Origin: Tillus elongatus | Lineage: Eukaryota; Arthropoda; Insecta; Coleoptera; Cleridae | Assembly (NCBI GenBank): GCA_964006375.1 | Contig: OZ023270.1 | Span: 75,734,391 to 75,798,390 of the forward strand | DNA length: 64,000 nucleotides | Direction of reading: 5' to 3' | Part shown: positions 16,371-24,981 of the stretch, piece after piece | How the letters are laid out: the number at the start of each line of letters is the position of its first letter | Numbering within the stretch: position 1 is the stretch's first letter | Notes under the pieces: model-generated | The model's database searches: none | Told to the model about the DNA's origin: nothing | Seen by the model: only the letters and a program-made list of their open reading frames with translations | Position numbers and translations under genes: made by a program

Positions 16371-16736
16371 CTAGCTTAGTGTCATGAGAAGTTTTCTTAC
16401 ATGCTCTTCAGCCCGCTTCCGCGAGGACCGCCGTCCGCGTCTTTGTTTTTTCCTCCGTTTCGCCTGCGGTGCCTCCTTGGCCCTTTTTATTTCTGTACAG
16501 CCGAGAACTGCCTTCTCATACAGTCCCTGGAATGCGGCATCGAAGGTTTCCTCTAGACAGTGATCCGTCAGCACCAGGGTGTCATCGACTCCCTCCTTCA
16601 TCATAGCGGTGTTTTCCATCTCGGTAACCACCTTGTCGGACTTAGTGGCTACGGTCACTAAGTCATTGGCCATTGCCTCGGTGTCGCTGTCGTCACCGAA
16701 TAACTCTCTGAATCGTTGCACTAGCTTAGTCGTCAT
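16371..16736 (-). CDS. small third ORF downstream of pol, arginine-rich
   Basis: I do not recognise a family. The 121-residue frame starts with ATG 58 nt after pol. Residues 1-80 are acidic to neutral (FRELFGDDSDTEAMANDL), and about 84-113 are very basic (AKRRKKQRRGRRSSRKRA), resembling an arginine-rich RNA-binding or nuclear-localisation segment. There is no signal peptide or membrane span, so it is not an envelope protein. It ends at 16371, about 1 kb before the 3' LTR. It might act on RNA export, packaging or transcription, but that is speculation from composition. A spliced RNA would probably be needed to express it. Confidence 0.5.
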   Translation of the reverse strand: MTTKLVQRFRELFGDDSDTEAMANDLVTVATKSDKVVTEMENTAMMKEGVDDTLVLTDHCLEETFDAAFQGLYEKAVLGCTEIKRAKEAPQAKRRKKQRRGRRSSRKRAEEHVRKLLMTLS

Positions 16737-16794
16737 CTTACTCTGTCGTAGACTGAGTGTTACACGGGTACATGCCCTATCTTATAAGAAATCG

Positions 16795-19700
16795 TTATCG
16801 CTTAGCATGATATCTTACCAGATTGCTCGTGTTGAAGCATCCCCTCAGCGCCGCAGTCCCATCTGGGTCTCTTATCTCATACGCGTTAGGGTGAACAATC
16901 TTGGTTACTACAAACGGTCCCTCATACAACAAGCTGAACTTATGCGTTTGTCCAGTGGCGGCACACGAGGGCGTATTCGTTTTCAGGAGTACTAAATCTC
17001 CGACTTTAAAAGCTAGTGTTGGTTTCTTCTGCTGCCTCTTTCTTTGTTCTGCCATTCTTTTAAGATGCTCACGTACACGATTATTCATTTCTTGCGCGGA
17101 TAGTCGATTCTCTGACACATAGTTCCTCAACTCAGAGTCTAATGATAGCTCGGGTCTCTGTCCTGTGACAACGTAACTTGGGGGCAGTGACGTACTGGTG
17201 TGAGGTGCAGAATTGAAACAATTCTCCACATTGGAGATATAACGAGCCCAAGAAGAATGGCATTCATGGCAATAGGCCCGAAAGAATCTGCCTAGCTCTC
17301 GCATATACCTTTCAGCAGGGTTCGAACTTGGGTGTCGTATCGATGAGAACACCGGCTGAATGTCCATTGCCCTCAGAGCATCTGTCCAGCGTTGTGACGT
17401 GAACTGGGTCCCATGATCTGACAGGATCCGTTCTACCTTCATTACTTGCATAAGACCGTTTCGTAAGCACTTTAGTGCGGCAGCTGTGGTGGCTCTGCGT
17501 AGGGGAAACAACTGGACGAACTTCGAGAAAACATCAACCATGAGGAAAATGTACTTGAAACCGCCCTCGGCTGTGGGAAGGGGCCCGAAAAAGTCCACCG
17601 CGACTATCTCACCAGCTTTGCTTGTAATGATGGGACGCATTATGCCTTCAAAGTTTCGATTTCTCCGCTTTGTCTTCTGGCACAAGTCACATCCCTTGAG
17701 TAGGCGCCTCACGTGATTCCTCATGTCCTTCCAGTGAAATACCTCACGCATCACTGTATATACCTTCGACGGACCAAAATGTCCTAGTTCAAAGTGGTAG
17801 TGCCATACAAGCCTATCACGTAAGTCATGTGGGGTCTCTATCGTGGAAGTTTCTCGGAACTTATCCCGGAAAAGCAACACTCCGTCTTCTATTGCATAAC
17901 GATCCCCAGTGTCATCCTGCTGGATGTCACTATTCTGCTCACTCTCCTTTGCCACTATTATCTCGTTCAGGCCGGGATCCTGCCTCTGTAACTCCCTCAG
18001 TCGTCGCAGGTCTCCTAGCAGCAGTGGCGTATCATCGACCATAAACGTGGCAATAGTTACTTGGCCTGTCTGCTGAATATTCTCTGCCTCGGCTGCTGGA
18101 TTCCTCGAAAGAAAGTCTGCTACTTTGTTTTTACTACCCTGTATGTGCTCAACCCTCAAGTCAAATTGCTGCAGGAACAATTGCCACCTCAGCATTCTGT
18201 CGTTGGTGAACTTACAGTGTTTGAGGAATGTCAGTGCTTTGTGGTCAGTTCTTACGGTGATTTTGTTGCCCAACAAGTACACCCTACATTTCTGCAATGC
18301 GTACACAATTGCCAATAACTCCTTTTCTGTGGTTGTGTAATTTAGTTCGGGCCCCTGAAGGCTCCGACTCAGAAATGCCACTACACCAACTTCCCCATCT
18401 GACTGTGGTTGGTAAAGCACTCCGCCTAAACCATAATACGAGCTGTCCGTGTCCAACACAAATTCCTTGGTTAGATCAGGATGTATGAGCATAACGCTTT
18501 CGATGAATTTCTCTTTTAACTTCTGAAAGCACATTTCCTCCTCCTTACCCCATGCCCATCTTACTCCTTTCTTGAGCAAGTGCCTCAAACCACGAGTATG
18601 TTCACTGTAGTGTGGACAGAAGCGCTTATAAAACTGACATAGGCCTAGGAAGCCGCGCAATTGCTTTACGTTTCTCGGTACGGGAAACTGCCTAATAGCT
18701 ACCAATTTTTCCTGGTCCATGCGTATTCCGCCAGGGGTCAGGATGTGGCCAAGAAATGGTACACTTTCCTTAACAAAATTCGACTTGTCCAGGTTGACCG
18801 TCATTCCTCCATTCAGGAGTTTCTGAAACACTTGAGCCAGGTGTGATAGATGGTCGGAAAAGTTTTCGCTGGCAACCAGTAGGTCGTCAATGTAGTTTAC
18901 CGCAAAAGAACGCACATCCGGCCCGAGTACAATGTCCATGCACCTGCTGAATCCACTCGTAGCTGTCTTAAGTCCAAAAGCCATCACCTTATAAACGTAC
19001 GTGCGACCATTGTATGAGAATGCAGTGCAGGCCCGACTCTCCGGCGTCAGTGGAATCTGCCAGTACGACGACACCAAATCAATGCTCGACAGGTATTTGC
19101 AGTTATGGAAACGCTGAAGCAATTCTTCAGTTCTAGGTGGGGCCTCCATATCAGCCACTAATTTTTCATTGATCGCCCTTGCGTCAAGACATATCCGGAT
19201 GTCTCCCGACTTCTTTTTCACGACAGTCATGGGACTACAGTAGGGAGACGCAACCCTCTCAATCACGCCCATATTTTCCATTTCAGCCAACTTCTTCTCT
19301 ACCATCGGTCTTAAAGTGAATGGCACGGGATAGCTTCGCCTCATTACGGGCTCATTATCCTTGAGTTTCAGCTGTTGCGTGTAGAGATGCGTTAGTCCGG
19401 GCCTATCCTGGAATGCCTCCGCATATCTGAGCAGTAATTGCTTCAAGAGCTTCTTTTCGGCTTCCGGCAGATGAGCTGCAGCTGACTTCTCATGGATTAG
19501 TGCCTCTCTGCTTCTAGATCCAAGGACTTGACATGTCGTAATATCTTTGCATATTAATTGGATGTCCCCTATATTGTCAGATGTGTCCCCAGACCTTACT
19601 GAGACTGGTACACACACCACGCCATTCTCACCCTGTATTGTCAACTTGCGCTCCTCCAGTGACAGTATACATTTGTTCGTGACCAGCCAGTCAATCCCGA

Positions 19701-20256
19701 GTATCAATGGTCTTACTAGCTCTGGAATGACGAGACAGCAGACCTCGTAATTCCTGCCCCCAATTTGCATCGTGAGAAACATCTGGCGTGTTATTCGCCT
19801 TGATTTCTTGCTGAACGCTCCTTGTATTTGTAGTGATTTCAATGGAAGCACCGGTACTTGCTGCATTGTCTTCTGCAGTTTGTCAGCCAATTCATCGGAG
19901 ATCGCATTGACCTCAGCGCCCGAGTCAATGAGAGCAGCAATCTTTTCCTCACCGATCTGAACAATGACCTCCGGTAGTCGAAACGTGTTGGGCTTCAAAA
20001 TGGATTGGGCAGACACATGTGCCACTGTCAGCTTATCCTTACTTGAACGCCGCTTACCGCTCGTATCCACTACATTTACCGGGTCTAAGATCCCTTGATG
20101 AAACTTACCCAATCCATTCCAATCCTCCCATCCCATTTTACGCAATATTTCATAACCTTTATTGTAAACGGACAGTCTCCTACTCGTAGAGGTGCCTGTG
20201 GGCCAGGGCTGTGAGCAAGTCGAAGAAGGTGGCCCATCTAATTCGACTCGTTGGAG
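16795..20256 (-). CDS. pol: Pol polyprotein: protease, reverse transcriptase, RNase H, integrase
   Basis: The frame is open from the frameshift site and carries no stop for about 1,150 codons. Counting from codon 20145 (TTG, so not a true start), aspartic protease DSGA is at 74-77 with LILGIDW at 148-153. Reverse transcriptase has SIDL (D356) and YIDD at 418-421. RNase H has D565/D567, E609, D634 and D677. Integrase has the zinc finger H784, H789, C819, C822 and catalytic D851, D910, E945, with 34 residues between the last two, one fewer than the usual 35. A GPF-type C-terminal module (VGDLVLLK, YEGPFVVTKI) follows. All key residues are present and uninterrupted, so this copy may be active. 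The order RT-RNaseH-IN identifies Ty3/Gypsy. Expression is probably as Gag-Pol through -1 frameshifting. Confidence 0.95.
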   Translation of the reverse strand, partial: LQRVELDGPPSSTCSQPWPTGTSTSRRLSVYNKGYEILRKMGWEDWNGLGKFHQGILDPVNVVDTSGKRRSSKDKLTVAHVSAQSILKPNTFRLPEVIVQIGEEKIAALIDSGAEVNAISDELADKLQKTMQQVPVLPLKSLQIQGAFSKKSRRITRQMFLTMQIGGRNYEVCCLVIPELVRPLILGIDWLVTNKCILSLEERKLTIQGENGVVCVPVSVRSGDTSDNIGDIQLICKDITTCQVLGSRSREALIHEKSAAAHLPEAEKKLLKQLLLRYAEAFQDRPGLTHLYTQQLKLKDNEPVMRRSYPVPFTLRPMVEKKLAEMENMGVIERVASPYCSPMTVVKKKSGDIRICLDARAINEKLVADMEAPPRTEELLQRFHNCKYLSSIDLVSSYWQIPLTPESRACTAFSYNGRTYVYKVMAFGLKTATSGFSRCMDIVLGPDVRSFAVNYIDDLLVASENFSDHLSHLAQVFQKLLNGGMTVNLDKSNFVKESVPFLGHILTPGGIRMDQEKLVAIRQFPVPRNVKQLRGFLGLCQFYKRFCPHYSEHTRGLRHLLKKGVRWAWGKEEEMCFQKLKEKFIESVMLIHPDLTKEFVLDTDSSYYGLGGVLYQPQSDGEVGVVAFLSRSLQGPELNYTTTEKELLAIVYALQKCRVYLLGNKITVRTDHKALTFLKHCKFTNDRMLRWQLFLQQFDLRVEHIQGSKNKVADFLSRNPAAEAENIQQTGQVTIATFMVDDTPLLLGDLRRLRELQRQDPGLNEIIVAKESEQNSDIQQDDTGDRYAIEDGVLLFRDKFRETSTIETPHDLRDRLVWHYHFELGHFGPSKVYTVMREVFHWKDMRNHVRRLLKGCDLCQKTKRRNRNFEGIMRPIITSKAGEIVAVDFFGPLPTAEGGFKYIFLMVDVFSKFVQLFPLRRATTAAALKCLRNGLMQVMKVERILSDHGTQFTSQRWTDALRAMDIQPVFSSIRHPSSNPAERYMRELGRFFRAYCHECHSSWARYISNVENCFNSAPHTSTSLPPSYVVTGQRPELSLDSELRNYVSENRLSAQEMNNRVREHLKRMAEQRKRQQKKPTLAFKVGDLVLLKTNTPSCAATGQTHKFSLLYEGPFVVTKIVHPNAYEIRDPDGTAALRGCFNTSNLVRYHAKR

Positions 20257-20262
20257 TTTCCC
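20199..20262 (-). promoter_or_regulatory. -1 ribosomal frameshift signal (slippery heptamer and pseudoknot)
   Basis: In the gag frame the codons TCG GGA AAC contain G GGA AAC (20262-20256), a canonical X XXY YYZ heptamer, 15 nt before the gag stop. After a 5-nt spacer, 20250-20242 (CGAGTCGAA) pairs with 20224-20216 (TTCGACTTG), 9 bp including one G-U. Within its loop, TGGGCCA (20236-20230) pairs perfectly with TGGCCCA (20205-20199), giving an H-type pseudoknot. The -1 frame is open from here into pol. All pairings were read from the sequence; efficiency is unknown. Confidence 0.75.
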
Positions 20263-21314
20263 GACGCCGGAGTGAATTGTATCGCATTCACATGGCGGGA
20301 ATGGCGATTATCGGGCACGGAATAGGGCGCAGCTCGGGCAGGTCTCGTATGGTGGACCCGCACGTGTTCGTCTCGGTTCAACCTCATCGGGGAATTCTTC
20401 CGGAAGTTCACTATGTCTTCCTGACACTTTAAGAATTCAGCCGCCTTGGTTAGGGATCCCTGACCCGTTAACTGCCATAGCGACTGTACCTGCACCGGAA
20501 AGTGGCGCATGAGTTGTTCCACCAAGTTCCCCTCTGGAATTGGGGTGGTGAGTAGCCTAGCCAAACTTACATAGTAGGCGAAATGCTCCGACATACTGTG
20601 TCTCTCTGACCAAATGGTCGTTCGTATCATGTGCCTAAGCTTATCTTGTTCAAGCGAAGACCAAAATGTATTTAAGAAATCGCGGCGGAAGTCCGCGTAC
20701 TCAAGCCACTGCGTACAGTATATGTCTGCCCAGTTCCTAGTCGGACCTTCTAGGCATCCCAGTACAATGTCAAGCTTTTGCGACTCAGATGTACGCATTT
20801 TTGTAAAGTATCGAGACAGATCCTCCAAGAAGTGAACCGGATTTGTCTCTCGGGTGCTGGAGAATTTAGGGGGTGGCTCAGGATGCGAGACCACTATCTG
20901 GGAAGTGGGAATAGATGCTGTGGGGCTGCGGTCACCACGAGGAGTGCCTCGGAAGTTCTGCGTACTTGCCCGGATTTCATTTCTCAGGGACTCAAAGCCT
21001 TCTCTAAATGATCGAGACTGCTGCTGCAGCTCGAGCGACATTTCAGTAAACGTATTTATGCCTTGCGACAGAATCTCTCGTTGGGCCTCATATGCAACCG
21101 TTTGCCTTTCTAATATTATGTCAAACATTCCTGCCATCAAGTTACCTTCCCTATGCACATATCTTGGTGGCGAGTTTACAGGCTGATTATCAGTGCGAAT
21201 ACCCACTTCTGCCTGCTCCTCCTCCATGCGTGCCTCGTCAATCACCAGCGAGGCTCCACTCGTCTCGCGTGATCCATCGTCTATGTTCATGTTTACGTTC
21301 CCTGAAACAGGCAT
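20238..21314 (-). CDS. gag: Gag polyprotein of the Gypsy element
   Basis: Of 358 residues, about 60-118 look like an amphipathic coiled coil (many Gln, Glu and Leu). Residues about 150-305 match the style of the Ty3/Gypsy capsid domain: PPPKFSSTRETNPVHFLEDL, then GPTRNWAD, then FLNTFWSSLEQ. Gag assembles the virus-like particle around the genomic RNA in the cytoplasm. There is no CCHC zinc knuckle; the C-terminus is instead basic and His/Arg-rich (RVHHTRPARAA), which may bind RNA. It ends at TAG 20240-20238 and is followed in the -1 frame by pol. The ATG used here carries a splice acceptor a few bases inside it, so the native protein may begin in the LTR exon. Confidence 0.9.
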   Translation of the reverse strand: MPVSGNVNMNIDDGSRETSGASLVIDEARMEEEQAEVGIRTDNQPVNSPPRYVHREGNLMAGMFDIILERQTVAYEAQREILSQGINTFTEMSLELQQQSRSFREGFESLRNEIRASTQNFRGTPRGDRSPTASIPTSQIVVSHPEPPPKFSSTRETNPVHFLEDLSRYFTKMRTSESQKLDIVLGCLEGPTRNWADIYCTQWLEYADFRRDFLNTFWSSLEQDKLRHMIRTTIWSERHSMSEHFAYYVSLARLLTTPIPEGNLVEQLMRHFPVQVQSLWQLTGQGSLTKAAEFLKCQEDIVNFRKNSPMRLNRDEHVRVHHTRPARAAPYSVPDNRHSRHVNAIQFTPASGNSNESN

Positions 21315-21568
21315 TTACCGGTAGTATTCTATAGAATTACAAAATAAACTCAATTGCATCTCTCTCTCTCCCCCTCTCTCCCCCAAAACCTCAATTTTTA
21401 AATCATGGCCATCCCTCCACATGCATCAGTGTAAGTCGCTTTTTAAGCGACTTTGGAATTTGTAGTAACCCAGAAAAACTGCAAGCGTAATTAATCATTT
21501 GCAAAGTTACTGCAACATTACGTGAATTTTACTGCAAATACGTTAATTTTACTGCAAATTAACTTGCT
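21315..21568 (-). other. internal leader between primer-binding region and gag
   Basis: Non-coding on the element's strand. It contains two tandem-like copies of a TTTGCAGTAAAATTAACG-type block and a plus-strand (CT)n run at about 21359-21382, which is a GA run in the RNA. A packaging role is possible but not shown. Confidence 0.4.
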
Positions 21569-21582
21569 ATCCTGGTCACGGC
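21569..21582 (-). other. candidate primer-binding site (tRNA-His-like)
   Basis: Six bases beyond the LTR end, the minus strand reads GCCGTGACCAGGAT. From memory, this is the complement of the acceptor/T-stem 3' side of insect tRNA-His. The usual leading TGG, which pairs with the tRNA CCA end, is absent; the intervening bases read CTACGA. Either the tRNA end is not used, the site has mutated, or the match is chance. Confidence 0.4.
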
Positions 21583-22388
21583 TCGTAGTGTAATATTTTT
21601 CCCTTGGTCTCCCAATTTATAATAAGACAAGCCCCCCCTTTTTTTTTAATGACACCTAAATATCACGTGCAGAAACACTGTTGTCAATAACAAGGTTTGG
21701 TACAGCATGTGAATAAGCGCTACATCATCTCCGCCACTGAGCTCCGACTCTACTAAACATATACACGCGCAGTAAAAGAGCGAGTGAGAATCACCTACCT
21801 TACACACGTCTTTCACCCGCGTCTTACAGTTATCTGGGCCACTATTACAAGTAACTTTGGCCTATGATCATCCACTGGACCCTATGTAGTATTAGTAACC
21901 AAAAGTTCTAGCCATGAATTGAGGATGGTGAGAAAGAGACAAAGAAAGAAACACAATCGTTCTTTTAATCGAATATATTGCATAAGACAAAGTTCCATTT
22001 AATACAAAGATTAAATTGCCCAGCCAGACACCTCGGCGCTTCTTTGAAACAGATAATTCTGAACTAGATCCCCCTATTGCTAATACCAGATGTGAAAGAT
22101 GCAACACCCGTTCTCGAGCATCGAAAGGCGAGCACGGTGCACACCAGACATTCCACAACCCTGCGTATCCTGTTCCAGTGGCGTGCGATTAGTGATAAGA
22201 AGATTCAGATAATATTTATGGTTTGTTTCAGATTTTCCCTTTTTTTTTATTTCAATTTTTTTTTTTTTGTTTTACTGGAAACAGGACACACAATACAGCG
22301 GAAGCCTGATGCTCATCCGTCCGGCGTGTCGCGCACTTCCCTTCACGTAATTGCATCAATTTTCAATTTATCTCTTTGACTGGCAGTA

Positions 22389-22682
22389 TCATCCGCCTAG
22401 ACTGCCTTTCCCATTTTCTATTATGCTTAATGTAGTTGTTTTCGCGTGGCTCTTTGGGGCCTGCTCTATGAGTCTTTTTATATCGGAATTTAGCACATCA
22501 AGAAGCGGGAAATTCACCAAGGCGGCGTTTGCTTCACTCAGAAAAATTACATAGCAAACTGCAGTGTACGTGATGGGAAGGTTATCCCCTGTTTTTATCT
22601 TCTTCATAAGCTCGACTCTACTGATGAGAATAACCCTAGACTCCCGTTCACTTCCCTTCATGCGGAAACCATATGCGCGCAA
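22389..22682 (-). CDS. 97-codon ORF of unknown function in the 5' LTR
   Basis: I do not recognise it. It is on the element's coding strand and its composition is protein-like: a basic start (MRAYGFRMKGSERESR), a hydrophobic centre (TYTAVCYVIFLSEANAALV) and a polar end. It falls inside the predicted intron, so only unspliced RNA would carry it. The identical frame at 10963-11256 in the other LTR adds no evidence because the LTRs are recent copies. It may be a chance frame. Confidence 0.25.
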   Translation of the reverse strand: MRAYGFRMKGSERESRVILISRVELMKKIKTGDNLPITYTAVCYVIFLSEANAALVNFPLLDVLNSDIKRLIEQAPKSHAKTTTLSIIENGKGSLGG

Positions 22683-24035
22683 ACTGAAATGACTTATGGA
22701 CCCCCAGGTTGCTATTTCACACCAATTATGCCTAATTTGTTTGTAAAACGCGTAGACATTCGTGTCAGGGGCCCTTATGGGTCTTGTTCGAATTTAGCAC
22801 TTCATGGAGTGAAACTTCGCCTGGATATCCCTTGCAGACATAACTACGAGTTGGACATTGTACAAAACTTGTCACGCATCAGGGGAAGCAATGCCATGCC
22901 ATGAAGGCTCATTTTACGGACCTTAATAAACTACAGAAATGCATATCACATCATACCTAGGAAATTACTTCGATTTCAATCTTAGATTCAGTATTCTATT
23001 TTTAACATGTTTCCCTTGTCTTTTGTTTGGATTCTAGTTTCAGACTTTCAGCATTTCACTTCAAGACATATTCCACTTTCATGGTGCATTTCAAATTTAA
23101 TTTCTGTTTCAAGACATACCTTTCCCTTATATTTGATTTTCTTAGTCTCAAATCCTGTATTTTGCTTCAGGACACATCCCCCCTTTATTTGGCTTCAAGT
23201 TTCAGATTCAGAGTGCTGACATGGAATAAGATATCTATTCCCCCGCGACCAAGATATCTAGCTCGGAGATTCAAAGCACTGGACACACAAATATTAATAC
23301 TTAAAACTAACAAACATTATAATCGGGCCGAAACATTTCAACTTTTCAGTAACTGTTACATTTTGACGTCAATAGGTGCAGATTTTGCAGTATAATTGTT
23401 TTTAGGCACATGAAACTAACACACACATATTAAGTGCTATTTGGTAGGAGCAAAACTTACATTCTTAGGATACACATAAACACCAGCTGGTAATGTTCAT
23501 GATCTCAATTTTTAAACTAATTAGATCTGGCAACGTGTGGTAAATGTCTGCACAGGATGCAAACACACATTATTCTAGATATTGATCTTAATCAAAAAAA
23601 TAACTCTGGTAACCCTAAAATGACTACATAAACTCTTAGTGTTTCACTTAACTTAAATACGCTAGGCTTAGCAACATCTTAAATATACATATTATTTTCC
23701 TGCTTAAAATTAAGGCAAATAACATTCCAGCTTTAAAGTTTCAATTTACATCAAATAATAATTTCTTTAAATAGTGTACGGACAGGCAAACCTACAAAAC
23801 TCATGATCAGGTTGCACAAGTTAAATTTTGACAATACTTAAATGTATTAATGATTTCCATTAAAAATAATTTTTGATGCACCAAGTTTAATAAAAGTATC
23901 GACCCTGTACTATTATGACTACCCCATAGCACCCCTCCTTTGTTCCCAGATAGCACTTTCAAGGCACGCAAATTTTGCTGAAGGTCGGGAAATTTACAGG
24001 ATCATTGGCACGAATCATAGCAATGTTCAACTCAC

Positions 24036-24141
24036 CGTCTGATGCATCCTTCTCCGGTCTGTCAGGCTGCTGCATGGTCTCCACTCGGGGGCGGCTGCTC
24101 GTATCCTGGGTTTCGCCTAACGGAGGGGACGGTTCCCACAT
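24036..24141 (-). CDS. predicted LTR-encoded 5' coding exon joined to gag
   Basis: An ATG at 24141 opens a frame rich in Pro, Asp, Glu and Gln (METMQQPDRPEKDASD-like composition; exact words visible are PSPPLGETQDTSSRP and QQPDRPEKDASD). After 35 codons plus one base comes G|GTGAGT (donor at 24035). The acceptor TGTTTCAG|GG lies inside the first codons of the annotated gag at 21302/21301. Joining them rebuilds a GGG glycine codon and stays in the gag frame. The product would be Gag with a different N-terminus, made from spliced RNA. Good splice sites, matching phase and location at a likely 5' end support this. Unspliced RNA could still start at the internal gag ATG. RNA evidence is lacking. 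Confidence 0.55.
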
Positions 24142-24202
24142 TCTGGGTTTCCGGATAGGAAAAACAGACCCGAGAAATAGAACTGCGTCAGGTGTTTCCT
24201 TG

Positions 24203-24208
24203 CACTGA
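24203..24208 (-). promoter_or_regulatory. candidate initiator (TCAGTG)
   Basis: On the minus strand TCAGTG fits the arthropod Inr core TCAGT. It lies about 65 nt upstream of the leader-exon ATG and downstream of the tandem array. I see no TATA box, and the bases near +28 do not match a DPE. The site is a weak prediction based on one hexamer and its position. Confidence 0.3.
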
Positions 24209-24303
24209 GGCGAGATGGAGGCTTTTTCAGAGAAAGAAGATCCCCTGCCTCTTTTACCGCGTGTGGGAATTTGGCACTAGTATTTGGTGCTTTGCAAGTT
24301 CCC

Positions 24304-24981
24304 TAGTATTGTGGGCGGTTGTCTCGCGGGGAATGCTAGCCGAGTTCTCCGTTTCGACGCTAGTGCGCGAGTTCTGCCACGTTAGCGTTTGTCACAAGAT
24401 TGCTCTTCGAGTCAAGGTAGGTTTTTAATATCGCGAGAAGGAAGGCCAGTCAAGTTTTCTTGCTTTGACACCAGTGCGAGGATTCAGGCACGTGATGCTT
24501 ATCACAAGATATGCGCTCCTAGGCAAGGTAGGTTGCTGAATATCGCGAAAAGGAAGGCCAGTCGAGTTTTCTTGCTTTGACACCAGTGCGAGGATTCAGG
24601 CACGTGATGCTTATCACAAGATATGCTCTCCTAGGCAAGGTAGGTTGCTGAATATCGCGAAAAGGAAGGCCAGTCGAGTTTCCTTGCTTTGACACCAGTG
24701 CGAGGATTCAGGCACGTGATGATTATCACAAGATATGCTCTCCTAGGCAAGGTAGGTTGCTGAATATCGCGAAAAGGAAGGCCAGTCGAGTTTTCTTGCT
24801 TTGACACCAGTGCGAGGATTCAGGCACGTGATGCTTATCACAAGATATGCTCTCCTAGGCAAGGTAGGTTGCTGAATATCGCGAAAAGGAAGGCCAGTCG
24901 AGTTTTCTTGCTTTGACACCAGTGCGAGGATTCAGGCACGTGATGCTTATCACAAGATATGCTCTCCTAGGCAAGGTAGGT
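24304..24981. repeat. 112-bp tandem array in the 5' LTR (about six units)
   Basis: The junction AAGGTAGGTT recurs at a step of 112 bp (111 for the first). Five close units are preceded by one strongly diverged unit. Each good unit holds CACGTG (an E-box palindrome) overlapping GTGATGCTTATCAC, a 5-bp inverted repeat around GCTT. Placement just upstream of the probable start suggests enhancer or insulator function, which is inference. The plus-strand AAG|GTAGGT words resemble splice donors but lie on the antisense strand. Confidence 0.85.

Larger units (their letters stand above)
21302..24035 (-). other. predicted intron spanning U5 and the primer-binding region
   Basis: It is bounded by GTGAGT (24035 downward) and CCTGTTTCAG (ending 21302), 2,734 nt long. 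It would remove the primer-binding region at 21569-21582, so spliced RNA could be translated but not reverse transcribed from that site. This separates mRNA from genomic RNA. The intron is predicted from sequence only. Confidence 0.45.

Noticed and set aside
17829..20432. Plus-strand ORFs of 60-85 codons opposite pol and gag
   Set aside because: They are shadows of the minus-strand coding sequence and carry no recognisable motifs of their own.
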